A stretch of DNA of 64,000 nt. It comes from Bacillota bacterium (GTDB lineage: Bacteria; Bacillota_I; Bacilli_A; RF39; UBA660). A program made the position numbers and the translations under genes. Positions 53,567 through 62,607 of the stretch are shown here, piece after piece. Where the stretch lies: the NCBI GenBank assembly GCA_023430885.1, contig JAEYYH010000040.1, positions 50,096 to 114,095 of the forward strand, in the 5' to 3' direction. The notes under the pieces were generated by a model, which searched no databases, was not told the origin of the DNA, and saw nothing but the letters and a program-made list of their open reading frames with translations. Each line of letters starts with the position of its first letter. The first letter of the stretch is position 1.

Positions 53567-54804
53567 TTATTGTTCTCTTTTTCATATTCTTCTTTAGTTA
53601 GACCATATAGTACTAAATCTTGTATACCACCATAGTAATAGAAATAAGCTTTTTTTCTTAGTCCTTCATATTTAAGACCAATATGTTCCATCACTTTATA
53701 TGTACCTGGATTGTTTTTAGAACCACATGATTCTATTCTATTTAGTTTAAGTTCTTGAAAAGCAAAATCAAGAACTTTTTTAGCAGCTTCAGTCATGTAG
53801 CCTTTATTCCATTCATCTTTTCTTAAGTAATAATCAATACCACCTATTTTAGCTTTTTCATCATGCATATTAAGCATAATAGATCCTAGTACTTTATTAT
53901 CTTCTTTTCTTACAATAGTCCATCTATAGAAATTAAGTTCTTTATAATTTTCTAGTATTTTACTGAAGAAGTATTGTTCTCTATCTATACTTTTTCCTAG
54001 TTTAGTAGGACCCATATATTTTCTTAATTCAGGATCTAGTTGTATATAAAATAAATCATCTACGTCTTCCATAACGGCTTTTCTAAGAGTTAATCTTTCT
54101 GTTTCTAAAGTAGTAGTTCCTAAATGATTTATTTCTTCATAAGGATAACCAGGTTGTTCTAAATTACCATCTTCTATAACATAGTAAGAACCATAATACT
54201 CTTCTTTATTATCTTCTATTCTTATAAATGAAGAATTAGGAAGACATACTATTTTACCATGTGAAGATGCTTCAAATATATCTCTATTATGTTCTATATT
54301 TATAAAGTCAAAGTGTGGTTCTATATTAACATTAGTTAATCCTATACCTTCATAACAAACAGTTGCTGGTATGTTATCACTTTCATCTTTAGCAAGTACT
54401 ACATGTTTAGCCATATTTATAGATCCAGCACTTATTCCAATAGTAATACCTTCTCTATTATTTAATGGTTCTATTAAGTTATATTCTTTTATAGACTTAA
54501 TTTGTTTTAAAGTATCTCCACCCATTAATAATACTATATCAGTATTATTAATTAAATTAATAGATTCTTCTTTAGATATTCTATTATCAATAACACCTAT
54601 TTCTTTAAATACTATACCAATACTTGTAAACCAATTATTTATAATATTTACATACTTATCAGTATCTTCATACTTAGCAAATGAAGATGCGATAAAAACG
54701 ATTTTAGTGGCCTTTTTAGCGTCTTTAACGATTAACTTAGTTAATTCCTTATCTAAGTCTTTATTAAGTGTAGGTCCACTTAAAACATAGTTTATTTTAC
54801 TCAT
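53563..54804 (-). CDS. peptidase S51-like / GNAT fusion protein
   Basis: 413 aa, two domains. Residues 1 to about 215: peptidase E/cyanophycinase-like (S51) with IVLLMGGDTLKQI, nucleophile TIGISAGSINMAKHVV, and EPHFDF then CLPNSSFIRIE. Residues about 225-410: RimJ/RimL-type GNAT acetyltransferase with TERLTLRKAVMEDVDDLFYI, LGSIMLNMHD, YYLRKDEWNKGYMTEAAKKVLDFAF and RIESCGSKNNPGTYKVMEHIGLKYEG. The two halves would normally be separate proteins. A function linking dipeptide cleavage with acetylation is conjecture. Follows the 57-aa gene, start after GGAGGTATACAT. Confidence 0.85.
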   Translation of the reverse strand: MSKINYVLSGPTLNKDLDKELTKLIVKDAKKATKIVFIASSFAKYEDTDKYVNIINNWFTSIGIVFKEIGVIDNRISKEESINLINNTDIVLLMGGDTLKQIKSIKEYNLIEPLNNREGITIGISAGSINMAKHVVLAKDESDNIPATVCYEGIGLTNVNIEPHFDFINIEHNRDIFEASSHGKIVCLPNSSFIRIEDNKEEYYGSYYVIEDGNLEQPGYPYEEINHLGTTTLETERLTLRKAVMEDVDDLFYIQLDPELRKYMGPTKLGKSIDREQYFFSKILENYKELNFYRWTIVRKEDNKVLGSIMLNMHDEKAKIGGIDYYLRKDEWNKGYMTEAAKKVLDFAFQELKLNRIESCGSKNNPGTYKVMEHIGLKYEGLRKKAYFYYYGGIQDLVLYGLTKEEYEKENNN

Positions 54805-54819
54805 ATGTATACCTCCATA

Positions 54820-54993
54820 TTACTTAATAATTTTTTTAGTTTGCTTTTCTTTTTCTTGTTTTTCTTTAGCTTCTTTCTTTTCTTTTTCTGTTTCTATACC
54901 TAGTAACTTACCAAGTTCATCATCAATTACTAAACTATCTAATAACTCTTCAGAAAGCTTAAGTTCACTAGTTTGTTTTGCTATTTTCCCCAT
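54820..54993 (-). CDS. small charged protein, unknown
   Basis: 57 aa (MGKIAKQTSELKLSEELLDS then LVIDDELGKLLGIE and a Lys/Glu-rich tail KEKKEAKEKQEKEKQTKKIIK). Good SD (CCAGGTGATAAT) and spacing of 15 bp to the peptidase-GNAT start argue that it is real and cotranscribed. The C-terminal half should be a single helix. Function unknown. Confidence 0.6.
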   Translation of the reverse strand: MGKIAKQTSELKLSEELLDSLVIDDELGKLLGIETEKEKKEAKEKQEKEKQTKKIIK

Positions 54994-55023
54994 ATTATCA
55001 CCTGGTGATTATTATAACATAAT

Positions 55024-55053
55024 AAATAAAAAAGAACCAAATTTGGTTCTTTT
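55024..55053 (-). terminator. mscL terminator
   Basis: AAAAGAACC / GGTTCTTTT stem with T-run on the minus strand. Confidence 0.8.
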
Positions 55054-55423
55054 ATTTCTTTTTAAGTAAATCCCTTATTTCTGTTAGTAATTGTTCTGTT
55101 GTTGGTGATTTTGAAGTTTCTTTTTCTTTCTTTTCTAACTTTTTAAATTTATTAATAGTTTTTACCATTAAGAAAATTGCTGCTGCGATAAGTAGAAAGT
55201 CTATTGTATTTTGGATAAACATTCCGTACATCACTACTGAGTCATTAACTTTAAATGATAATGATGTAAAGTCTATTCCTCCTATTACAATTCCAAGTAA
55301 TGGCATAATAATATCATTTACAAGTGATGTAACAATTTTACCAAATGCACCACCAATAATAACACCAACTGCTAAATCAATTACATTTCCTTTTGAAATA
55401 AAATCTCTAAATTCTTTTATCAT
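55052..55423 (-). CDS. mscL: large-conductance mechanosensitive channel
   Basis: 123 aa. Opens under membrane tension to release solutes. FRDFISKGNVIDLAVGVIIGGAFGKIVTSLVNDIIMPLLG is TM1 with its gate, TM2 is NTIDFLLIAAAIFLMV and the C-terminal helix (KKLEKKEKETS, EQLLTEIRDLLKK) is standard. Own terminator. Confidence 0.97.
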   Translation of the reverse strand: MIKEFRDFISKGNVIDLAVGVIIGGAFGKIVTSLVNDIIMPLLGIVIGGIDFTSLSFKVNDSVVMYGMFIQNTIDFLLIAAAIFLMVKTINKFKKLEKKEKETSKSPTTEQLLTEIRDLLKKK

Positions 55424-55455
55424 AAAACACCTCTAGGAATATTATAACATAAGTA

Positions 55456-55481
55456 ATAAAAAAGAACTAAAATAGTTCTTT
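55456..55481 (-). terminator. terminator of the spore-coat-like pair
   Basis: AAAGAACTA / TAGTTCTTT stem with T-run on the minus strand. Confidence 0.75.
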
Positions 55482-55485
55482 ATAA

Positions 55486-55725
55486 TTAATCTTCGTTATA
55501 TTTATCTTTGGTTTTTTCTATTTTATCTGGAGTAGTAGCTTCAGTAACATACCATCCTTGATTTTCCATGAAGGCATATACTTTGTGTTGAAGTTCAAGA
55601 TATTCATCTAATGCTTTATTAAATACATCATAATTATTAGGTGATTCAATAGTAGCGTGAGTAAGCATTTCACATATGCCTTTTGTTAGAGTAAGAACAT
55701 TACCCATAATTAATTTTTCTTCCAT
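55486..55725 (-). CDS. CotF-like spore coat protein, C-terminal-type half
   Basis: 79 aa. NVLTLTKGICEMLTHATIES, FNKALDEYLELQHKVYAFM and NQGWYVTEATTPDKIE follow the coat-F family pattern of a four-helix ferritin-like fold ending in GWYxTExA. Recognition is from remembered family sequences. Preceded at 11 bp by a second small gene of the same family type. It suggests sporulation ability. Confidence 0.65.
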   Translation of the reverse strand: MEEKLIMGNVLTLTKGICEMLTHATIESPNNYDVFNKALDEYLELQHKVYAFMENQGWYVTEATTPDKIEKTKDKYNED

Positions 55726-55735
55726 GTTATCTCCT

Positions 55736-55906
55736 TTATAATAAATTAAATATTCTTTTAAATTGTTTTTTTGCAGTATCTGCTACATCATTAAGAATAC
55801 CCTCTACCTCATCACTTACATCATCCATGTAATAGTTACTGATATCCTCTAATTGTTTAGATTGTTCTAGTGCATCTTCTACATACATTAGTTCTTTGTC
55901 TGTCAT
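55736..55906 (-). CDS. small CotF-associated helical protein
   Basis: 56 aa (MTDKELMYVEDALEQSKQLE, then DVSDEVEGILNDVADTAKKQF KRIFNLL). The pattern of a helix with ALxxxK followed by D-x3-L-x3-VxDxAxxxxxxFxRxxxLL resembles the other half of coat-F family proteins. I start at MTDKEL after GAGGAGGGATAAG; the longer ORF is unlikely. Probably translated with the 79-aa partner. Confidence 0.5.
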   Translation of the reverse strand: MTDKELMYVEDALEQSKQLEDISNYYMDDVSDEVEGILNDVADTAKKQFKRIFNLL

Positions 55907-55952
55907 CTTATCCCTCCTCATTTTATATTGAGCGTAGTAATTATTTTTATAC

Positions 55953-55985
55953 AAAAAAATTAAGAATATTTTAAGTATTCTTAAT
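55953..55985 (-). terminator. terminator of the alarmone synthetase gene
   Basis: ATTAAGAATA / TATTCTTAAT stem with T-run on the minus strand. Confidence 0.75.
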
Positions 55986-56598
55986 TAATATTATATTTCT
56001 TTGTAATATCATTTAGTTTTTGCATTTTACTATCAAGTGACTTTATATCCATAGAGCAGTTATACATTTCTGTTTGAACTTCTTGTGGTATTTGCTCGGC
56101 AAATTTATATCTTATTTTATGATCAAGTGTAGCCCAGAAATCCATTGCTATTGTTCTTATTTGAATCTCTGCTTCGACATACTCAGTACCTTCATTTAAA
56201 TAAATAGGTACTAATACTATTATATGATAACTTATATAACCTGTATTTTTAGGATTAGTTATATAATCTTTTTCTGATTTAATTTTTAGATGTTTAGAAT
56301 TTTTAATAATACTGACTATATCATTAACATCAGATAAAAAAGAACATACTATTCTTACACCTATCATGTCATGGACATTCTTCATTATGTTATCTGCTGT
56401 TACTTCATATTTTTTTCTTTCTAATTTTTTTATAGCACTATCTCTACTTTTTATTCTTGATTTAATATGTTCAACAGGGTTATATTTATTTTTATATTGA
56501 TATTCTCTTACTAATATATCAAGTTCTGTTTCTAACATCTTTAATGCAAAGTCAGCTTTTAATAAAAACTCTTCTATTTTAATTTCTTCTTTATTCAC
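55981..56598 (-). CDS. small alarmone (p)ppGpp synthetase, RelQ/YjbM type
   Basis: 205 aa. RelA/SpoT synthetase domain alone: NPVEHIKSRIKSRDSAIKKL, MHDMIGVRIVCSF-like VHDMIGVRIVCSFLSD, ITNPKNTGYISYHIIV, EAEIQIRTIAMDFWATLDHKIRYK. No HD hydrolase, TGS or ACT domain, so it should only make alarmone. Start is GTG after AAGGG. It has its own terminator. Confidence 0.92.
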   Translation of the reverse strand: MNKEEIKIEEFLLKADFALKMLETELDILVREYQYKNKYNPVEHIKSRIKSRDSAIKKLERKKYEVTADNIMKNVHDMIGVRIVCSFLSDVNDIVSIIKNSKHLKIKSEKDYITNPKNTGYISYHIIVLVPIYLNEGTEYVEAEIQIRTIAMDFWATLDHKIRYKFAEQIPQEVQTEMYNCSMDIKSLDSKMQKLNDITKKYNIN

Positions 56599-56790
56599 AC
56601 TATCAATACCCTTCTTTTTATAGATTATAAAACACCTTATTATATAAGGATAAAATTTATACCTAATTTTGTTTGAACAAACATTATAACATAATTATTA
56701 ATTAAGTGTATAATGTTATTTGTATAAATGAAAGGTATTTATGATATGTTATTTTTTAAATAATAGCATAAGTTAATATAGGTGATTAAT

Positions 56791-57441
56791 ATGGGAAAGA
56801 TTAGAATTCCAAATTATAGTTTAAGTGAAGAACTAATAAATGCGATTAGTCATGGTATAGGAGCTGCTCTTTCTATAGCAGGACTAGTACTTCTTATTGT
56901 AAAGAGTGCTAATATGCATAATGGATATGCTTTAGCGGCTTCTATTGTTTATGGTATATCATTAATACTTCTATACACAATATCATGCGTATATCATAGT
57001 TTATCGCCCAAATTAAGGGCCAAAAAAGTTCTTAGGGTAATTGATCACTGTAATGTGTTTTTACTTGTAGCGGGTACTTTTACGCCAGTATGCTTAGTAG
57101 TTCTTAATGGGGTAAATGGCTGGATTTTATTCGGCATAATTTGGACAGTAACACTAGTGGGTATTATACTTAATTCTATTGATGTTGATAAGTTTAATAT
57201 GGCATCAGTAGCATGCCACTTACTTGCAGGATGGTCAATGTTATTTATGATTAATCCATTAATGAATAATTTTAGTAAAATGGGATTAATATTCTTAATA
57301 ATTGGTGGTTTATGCTATTCAGTAGGTGCTTTATTATATGGTATAGGCGCTAAGAAAAAATACTTTCACTCTGTATTTCATTTCTTTTGTTTAGCAGGAT
57401 CAATCTTTCATTTCTTTATGATATTTTCTTTTATACTATAA
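56791..57441 (+). CDS. hemolysin III (HlyIII/PAQR) family membrane protein
   Basis: 216 aa with seven hydrophobic segments. SLSEELINAISHGIGAALSIAGL, SCVYHSLSPKL, RVIDHCNVFLLVAGTFTPVCL and a C-terminal FHSVFHFFCLAGSIFHF-type histidine motif match the family (HxxxD-H zinc-like site). Function in bacteria is uncertain. I start at ATG after TAGGTGATTAAT. Confidence 0.92.
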   Translation: MGKIRIPNYSLSEELINAISHGIGAALSIAGLVLLIVKSANMHNGYALAASIVYGISLILLYTISCVYHSLSPKLRAKKVLRVIDHCNVFLLVAGTFTPVCLVVLNGVNGWILFGIIWTVTLVGIILNSIDVDKFNMASVACHLLAGWSMLFMINPLMNNFSKMGLIFLIIGGLCYSVGALLYGIGAKKKYFHSVFHFFCLAGSIFHFFMIFSFIL

Positions 57442-57470
57442 AAAACTACCTATTTATTAAATAGGTAGCA
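57441..57470. terminator. bidirectional terminator between hlyIII-like and tspO-like genes
   Basis: CTACCTATTT / AATAGGTAG stem with A-run before and T-run on the minus side. Confidence 0.8.
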
Positions 57471-57886
57471 AAACTTAAATAAGCTGCAAAGAATAACCAA
57501 AGTAAATATGGTATTTGTAACAAAGCTGATAACTTATTTTGTTTATAAAATTTATATATCATTGTTATAACAAGTCCGATTAAAATAATTATTACAATAG
57601 AACCAATAAGTCTAAAATTTAATCCAAAATAGATAATTGTCCATGAAGAGTTAACTAATAACTGAAGAAAATATATAGTGTATGGATCATTATCTTTTTT
57701 TGTTGCCATAAATACTGATATACTCATAAGAACATATAAAATAGTCCATACTATAGGAAATATTATAGTTGGTGGATATAAAGCAGGTTTATTTAAAGTA
57801 TCTATTCCCATATCAATAAATAAACTAGGAGCTATTCCTATTACTAGGGTTACTATTATAATACCTACTAATTTTTTAAAATTCAT
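57446..57886 (-). CDS. TspO/MBR family protein
   Basis: 146 aa with five hydrophobic segments. ALYPPTIIFPIVWTILYVLMS and SWTIIYFGLNFRLIG match the tryptophan-rich TspO family, membrane proteins that bind porphyrins in other bacteria. Start after TACTGGTGATAAA. Confidence 0.92.
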   Translation of the reverse strand: MNFKKLVGIIIVTLVIGIAPSLFIDMGIDTLNKPALYPPTIIFPIVWTILYVLMSISVFMATKKDNDPYTIYFLQLLVNSSWTIIYFGLNFRLIGSIVIIILIGLVITMIYKFYKQNKLSALLQIPYLLWLFFAAYLSFATYLINR

Positions 57887-57956
57887 TTTATCACCAGTAC
57901 TATTATATGCAAAAAGTAATAGATTATATATCTATTACTCTACTTGTATAAATTAA

Positions 57957-59192
57957 TTATTTTGTCAAATTATTTACAGCATTTATTACAGCTATTTTAC
58001 CATAAGTATACGTAAGTGAACCTTGTTGATATGCAATATATGGGCTTCTTATTGGTCCATCACAAGATATTTCAATAGATGATCCTTGTGTAAATGAACC
58101 TGATGCCATAATTACTTGGTCATCATATCCAGGCATGTCAACTGGCACTGTTTTTGCTGCAGCATCTATAGCTGAGGCTGCTTGAATAGCACATACATAG
58201 CTAATTAATTTATCTTTATCATTAAAGACAATATTTTCTACTATATCGGCTCTTCTTTCATCATACTTAGGTTCAACATTAAATCCTAAGTCTCCTAGCA
58301 CTTTTGCAGTAAGAACAGCTGTTTTAAGTGAAGATGCCACAACACTTGGGGCCATATATAATCCTTGAAGAATTTGTTTATTTATTCCAAGAGTTGGTCC
58401 TACTTCTTTACCTTCACCTGGTAGAGTAAGTCTTTCACCAGCTAGCTCTACTATGTATTTTTTTCCTGCGATATATGCACCATTAGGAGCAATACCCCCA
58501 CCTAGGTTCTTAATTAATGATCCAACTATTACATCAGCACCTACTTCAAGAGGCGTTGTAGTTTCAACAAACTCACAGTAACAGTTATCAACCATAATAA
58601 TAACATCTTTATCTACTTTTCTAATTTCTGCTATAACTTTTTCTACTTTATCAATAGTTAAACTTTTTCTTGTTGAATAACCTTTTGATCTTTGAATTTC
58701 AATTAATTTAATTTTCTTTTCTTTTAATGTTCTAATTATTTCTTCATAATTAAAATCATTATTAACTAGTTCAATTTGTTCATAGTTAATACCAAAAGCT
58801 TTTAAAGAACTATTATTTTCTTTTATACCTATTACTTCATGAAGGGTATCATATGGAAGTCCAGATATACTTAACATTGTATCCCCTGGTCTTAAGATTG
58901 CAAACAAACATACTGTAAGAGCATGTGAGCCCGAAATCATTTGATTCCTAACTAAAGCATCTTCTGCTCCAAGTACTTCACTAAAAACTTTTTCAATAGC
59001 TTCTCTACCTAAATCTCCATAACCATAACCTGTAGTACTATTAAAATGTACTTCTGATACACCGGCATTATGAAAAGCATTTAATACTTTAAAACTATTT
59101 ATTTGTTCATTCTTTTCTATTTCTTTAAACTCTTTTGAAACAGCTATTTCTGCATTTACTACTATTTCTAATGCTTTATTACTTATTTCCAT
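57957..59192 (-). CDS. methionine gamma-lyase-like PLP enzyme
   Basis: 411 aa, YnbB/aluminium-resistance family of PLP enzymes. SGSHALTVCLFAILRPGDTMLSISGLPYD, MVDNCYCEFVE and VGSLIKNLGGGIAP (Lys as PLP base) are the hallmarks. It probably cleaves methionine or a related sulphur amino acid; family assignment is strong, substrate is inferred. Start after TATAGGTGAAAAT. Confidence 0.88.
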   Translation of the reverse strand: MEISNKALEIVVNAEIAVSKEFKEIEKNEQINSFKVLNAFHNAGVSEVHFNSTTGYGYGDLGREAIEKVFSEVLGAEDALVRNQMISGSHALTVCLFAILRPGDTMLSISGLPYDTLHEVIGIKENNSSLKAFGINYEQIELVNNDFNYEEIIRTLKEKKIKLIEIQRSKGYSTRKSLTIDKVEKVIAEIRKVDKDVIIMVDNCYCEFVETTTPLEVGADVIVGSLIKNLGGGIAPNGAYIAGKKYIVELAGERLTLPGEGKEVGPTLGINKQILQGLYMAPSVVASSLKTAVLTAKVLGDLGFNVEPKYDERRADIVENIVFNDKDKLISYVCAIQAASAIDAAAKTVPVDMPGYDDQVIMASGSFTQGSSIEISCDGPIRSPYIAYQQGSLTYTYGKIAVINAVNNLTK

Positions 59193-59242
59193 ATTTTCAC
59201 CTATACTTCTTCCGTTTTGTTTTTATTTATCATTTAACTAGA

Positions 59243-59986
59243 CTATCTTTCTCCACCGTCTACTCTTATTACTGCATTATTTATATAATTTGCGTCATCG
59301 CTTGCTAAGAAAGTAACTACTTTTGCTATCTCAATAGGATCAGCAAATCTACCAAGCATAATTTTTTTACATTCATCATTTTTATATTCTTCATCAAGTT
59401 CATCATTCATTGGAGTATTAACCCAACCTGGCGCTACTGCATTAACATTAATATAAGGTTTATAATACTCTGCTAAATTATGTGTTAAAGATATAACACC
59501 AGCTTTAGATGCATCATAATCTAAACTATATGGATAATATGTATCAATACCATTAGTAGAAGCAATATTAATTATTTTACCGCCACCATTTTTAAGCATA
59601 TAATCCGCTGTTAATCTAGACACTAAGAAAGTTCCAATTAAATTAACATCTAGTATTCTTCTAAAATCTTTTACTGTTTTATCTGTTACTAAAGTATCAA
59701 TAGCTATTCCCGCATTATTAACAAGAATATCTATTTTACCAAAAGTATCAATAATACTATTAATCATTTTAGTAACATCTTCTTCATCAGCTATATCACA
59801 TTTAATAGCTAAGACTTTAACATTAAATTTATTTACTAGTTCTTCTTTTAATTTTATAGCTTCGTCTTCACTACTATTATAATTAATTACAACATTACAT
59901 TTATGGCTTGCTAAGTCATACGCTATAGCTGCGCCTATTCCTTTACTAGAACCTGTAATTAGTGCTACTTTATTAGTAAAATTCAT
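59243..59986 (-). CDS. SDR-family oxidoreductase
   Basis: 247 aa. Rossmann motif VALITGSSKGIGAAIA, NNAG in ILVNNAGIAIDTLV, catalytic Ser/Tyr/Lys in NIASTNGIDTYYPYSLDYDASK, and PGWVNTPMNDE. It resembles FabG-type NAD(P)H reductases but no fab genes are adjacent, so the substrate is open. I start at MNFTNKV after AAAGGAGTGG. Confidence 0.9.
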   Translation of the reverse strand: MNFTNKVALITGSSKGIGAAIAYDLASHKCNVVINYNSSEDEAIKLKEELVNKFNVKVLAIKCDIADEEDVTKMINSIIDTFGKIDILVNNAGIAIDTLVTDKTVKDFRRILDVNLIGTFLVSRLTADYMLKNGGGKIINIASTNGIDTYYPYSLDYDASKAGVISLTHNLAEYYKPYINVNAVAPGWVNTPMNDELDEEYKNDECKKIMLGRFADPIEIAKVVTFLASDDANYINNAVIRVDGGER

Positions 59987-60045
59987 ATATTCCACTCCTT
60001 TTGTGCTTTTAATATTATAAAGTATTTATACAATTTGTCAATTCT

Positions 60046-60471
60046 CTATTGTTGTACTGAATTAATTATTTCTTTAGGCATAGTAATACATAAACCATAT
60101 GGATCTATTACTAAACCTGCTGCTGTAAGATTCTTTTCATCTTTTACAATAGAAGCTATATTAGCAAGTGATTCTATCATAAAAGTAACTGAATCTTTTT
60201 TAGTTTCTTTTTCCCATTTTTTATATTCATTTACGCCTGTAAAAGCCATTATATAAAATTCCTTATCATCCGGATTTTGCATTAAGTATAATCCACTTAT
60301 TTCATTATTACTCATAGCAAGTGGCACTAATAAACTTGCTTTATCTAATCTTTTAGCTACCTTTACAAATGCTTCTTCCGTATCTTCTTTTTCATATTTC
60401 TTAATTAACTCTTCTAATTCATTATCTGGAAATCCATTAATAGGACCATTTTTTAATATTTCATCTATCAT
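60046..60471 (-). CDS. SseB-like domain protein
   Basis: 141 aa. AKRLDKASLLVPL, EFYIMAFTGVNEYKKW and AAGLVIDPYGLCITMP follow the SseB N-terminal domain family. No enzyme activity is known for it. It follows the transglutaminase-like gene by eight bases, so the two are likely cotranscribed. Confidence 0.82.
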   Translation of the reverse strand: MIDEILKNGPINGFPDNELEELIKKYEKEDTEEAFVKVAKRLDKASLLVPLAMSNNEISGLYLMQNPDDKEFYIMAFTGVNEYKKWEKETKKDSVTFMIESLANIASIVKDEKNLTAAGLVIDPYGLCITMPKEIINSVQQ

Positions 60472-60479
60472 TTTATCAC

Positions 60480-61157
60480 CTATTTATTTCTTTTTTCAAT
60501 TAAACTATCAACATGACTTTTCTCTATATTAGTAGGTACTTTTATACCTACATCGCCCATTTCTTCTGCAAAGCCAAATCTTTTAAAATTGTTATCTGTT
60601 CTACCTACTAAAAAATAAACCATTTCAGTTGGTAATGCTAGCCATCTTTGACCATGAGTAACATCTTTATTACCCTGACCTAATTTGTTAGCATCATCTA
60701 CATCATAATTGAAGAAATCTTCATTTGTTCCTCTACCGACAATTACACTTGTAATATCATCAAAACTAAATGTATTTTCTTCCTTATTATAAACTAAGTT
60801 AAGTTGATGAGGCACAGTAGTAGAGTCATTACAACATATACACATTGCGTAAACTCCTATTTTTTCCAGTAATAGTTTATAAACTTGTGATATAGCATTG
60901 CATATACCCTTTTTATCATATATGACACTCATAACTTCACCAGATAAATCTCTAGCTACTTTATTATTTTCGCTTTCATAATTGCTTTTTATTCCTTCAA
61001 GTATTTCATAATCATACTGTAAATCATTTGCTAAATAATTAAAAATAAGATTTCTTTTTTGCATACTTGTTAATTCTTCAAAATCATAGTCTCTAAATAC
61101 TAACTGAAGTATTTCATCTAATTTACTATTTACTAAATTCCAGTTTACTGTTTTCAT
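60480..61157 (-). CDS. transglutaminase-like protein
   Basis: 225 aa. DKKGICNAISQVYKLLLEKIGVYAMCICC carries the catalytic-type Cys, SVPHQLNLVY-like TTVPHQLNLVYNKEENTFSFDDIT supplies the His and Asp. This is a papain-like/transglutaminase core as found in many uncharacterised bacterial proteins. No signal peptide. It is followed closely by the sseB-like gene. Confidence 0.7.
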   Translation of the reverse strand: MKTVNWNLVNSKLDEILQLVFRDYDFEELTSMQKRNLIFNYLANDLQYDYEILEGIKSNYESENNKVARDLSGEVMSVIYDKKGICNAISQVYKLLLEKIGVYAMCICCNDSTTVPHQLNLVYNKEENTFSFDDITSVIVGRGTNEDFFNYDVDDANKLGQGNKDVTHGQRWLALPTEMVYFLVGRTDNNFKRFGFAEEMGDVGIKVPTNIEKSHVDSLIEKRNK

Positions 61158-61182
61158 ATTTTATCACCTATTTAATTATAAC

Positions 61183-61206
61183 AAAAAAAGAGACATAAGT
61201 CTCTTA
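61183..61206 (-). terminator. der terminator
   Basis: AAGAGAC / GTCTCTT stem, loop ATAA, followed by a T-run on the minus strand. Confidence 0.75.
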
Positions 61207-62523
61207 TAATTCTTGTTCGCCCTTATTTTTGAACTGAAGGACAATTGGTGTTCCTTCAAAATCAAATGATTCTCTTAATTTATTTTCTATATATCTTTCA
61301 TAAGAGAAATGAATAAGTCCCTTACTATTTACTTGTATATTAAATGTTGGAGGACAAATACCTGCTTGATTACAGAAGTATATTTTAAGTCTCTTACCTT
61401 TATATGAAGGTGGAATGTTTAAATTATATGCATCTGTTATTACATCATTAAGAATGCTTGTTTTAATTTGTCTATTAGCATTTTCATATACTTTTAATAT
61501 TTGTGGCATTAATGTATGTATTCTTCTTTTAGTTAAAGCTGATAAGAATACGATTGGAGCATAAGCCATAAACTGGAAATTATTTTTAATATCCTGAGTA
61601 AATTTCTTCATCTCTTCATCTTTATTCTCAACAGTATCCCATTTATTAACTACAAGTATTACAGCTTTACCTGCTTCAAGTGCATATCCTGCGATATGCT
61701 TATCATGTTCAATAATACCTTCCTGAGCATCTATTACTATACAACATACATCTGATCTATCAATTGCTTTTAAAGATCTAAGTAAACTGTATTTTTCAAC
61801 ATTTTCCCAAATCTTTCCACGTTTTCTCATACCTGCAGTATCTATTACTACATATTCTTCACCATGATAAGTAAATTCAGTATCTATACTATCTCTAGTT
61901 GTTCCTGCTACATCAGAAACAATTGCTCTTTCTTCATTAAGAATAGCGTTTACTAGACTACTTTTTCCTACATTTGGTCTTCCGATTATAGAAAACTTAA
62001 TTCTTGGATCTTCTGGTTCTTTTTCATACTCATTAAAATCTTTAACAATTTCTTCTTGTAAATCCCAAATACCTTCATTCTGTTCTCCAGAAACTGGCAT
62101 ATAAGTTTCAAATCCAAGTTCATAGAAATCATAAATATTTTGTTTAGCTTCTTTACTATCACATTTATTAATTACAACAATAACTCTTTTTTTACATTTC
62201 ATAAGAATATCTCTTACAACATAATCGTTAGCAGTCATTCCTTCTTTACCATCTACGATAAATAAAACAACATCTGCTTCTTCAATTGCTATTTCTGCTT
62301 GAGCTTTAATTTCAGCATTAAAGTGTTCATTTGCTATATCGATACCACCAGTATCAATTAAATGAAAACTATATTTCTCAAAATTAACTGTCCCATAAAT
62401 TCTATCTCTTGTAATACCTGGAGTATCTTCAATGATAGATATCTTTTTTCCAACTAATCTATTAAAAATAGTTGATTTACCTACATTAGGTCTTCCTACT
62501 AATGCTACTACTGGTTTTTTCAT
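61204..62523 (-). CDS. der: ribosome-assembly GTPase Der
   Basis: 439 aa with two consecutive GTPase domains: G1 VGRPNVGKST and IGRPNVGKSS, G3 DTGGI and DTAGM, G4 NKCD and NKWD; C-terminal KH-like domain with FKNKG. Acts in 50S ribosome assembly. I start at MKKPVVALVG after GGAGGTG. Confidence 0.98.
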   Translation of the reverse strand: MKKPVVALVGRPNVGKSTIFNRLVGKKISIIEDTPGITRDRIYGTVNFEKYSFHLIDTGGIDIANEHFNAEIKAQAEIAIEEADVVLFIVDGKEGMTANDYVVRDILMKCKKRVIVVINKCDSKEAKQNIYDFYELGFETYMPVSGEQNEGIWDLQEEIVKDFNEYEKEPEDPRIKFSIIGRPNVGKSSLVNAILNEERAIVSDVAGTTRDSIDTEFTYHGEEYVVIDTAGMRKRGKIWENVEKYSLLRSLKAIDRSDVCCIVIDAQEGIIEHDKHIAGYALEAGKAVILVVNKWDTVENKDEEMKKFTQDIKNNFQFMAYAPIVFLSALTKRRIHTLMPQILKVYENANRQIKTSILNDVITDAYNLNIPPSYKGKRLKIYFCNQAGICPPTFNIQVNSKGLIHFSYERYIENKLRESFDFEGTPIVLQFKNKGEQEL

Positions 62524-62607
62524 ATATAACACCTCCACTAAATTATATCATATTTAAATACCAAATTAAATTTAATACTTAGGTATTATATCATATATAT
62601 GTAAAGT

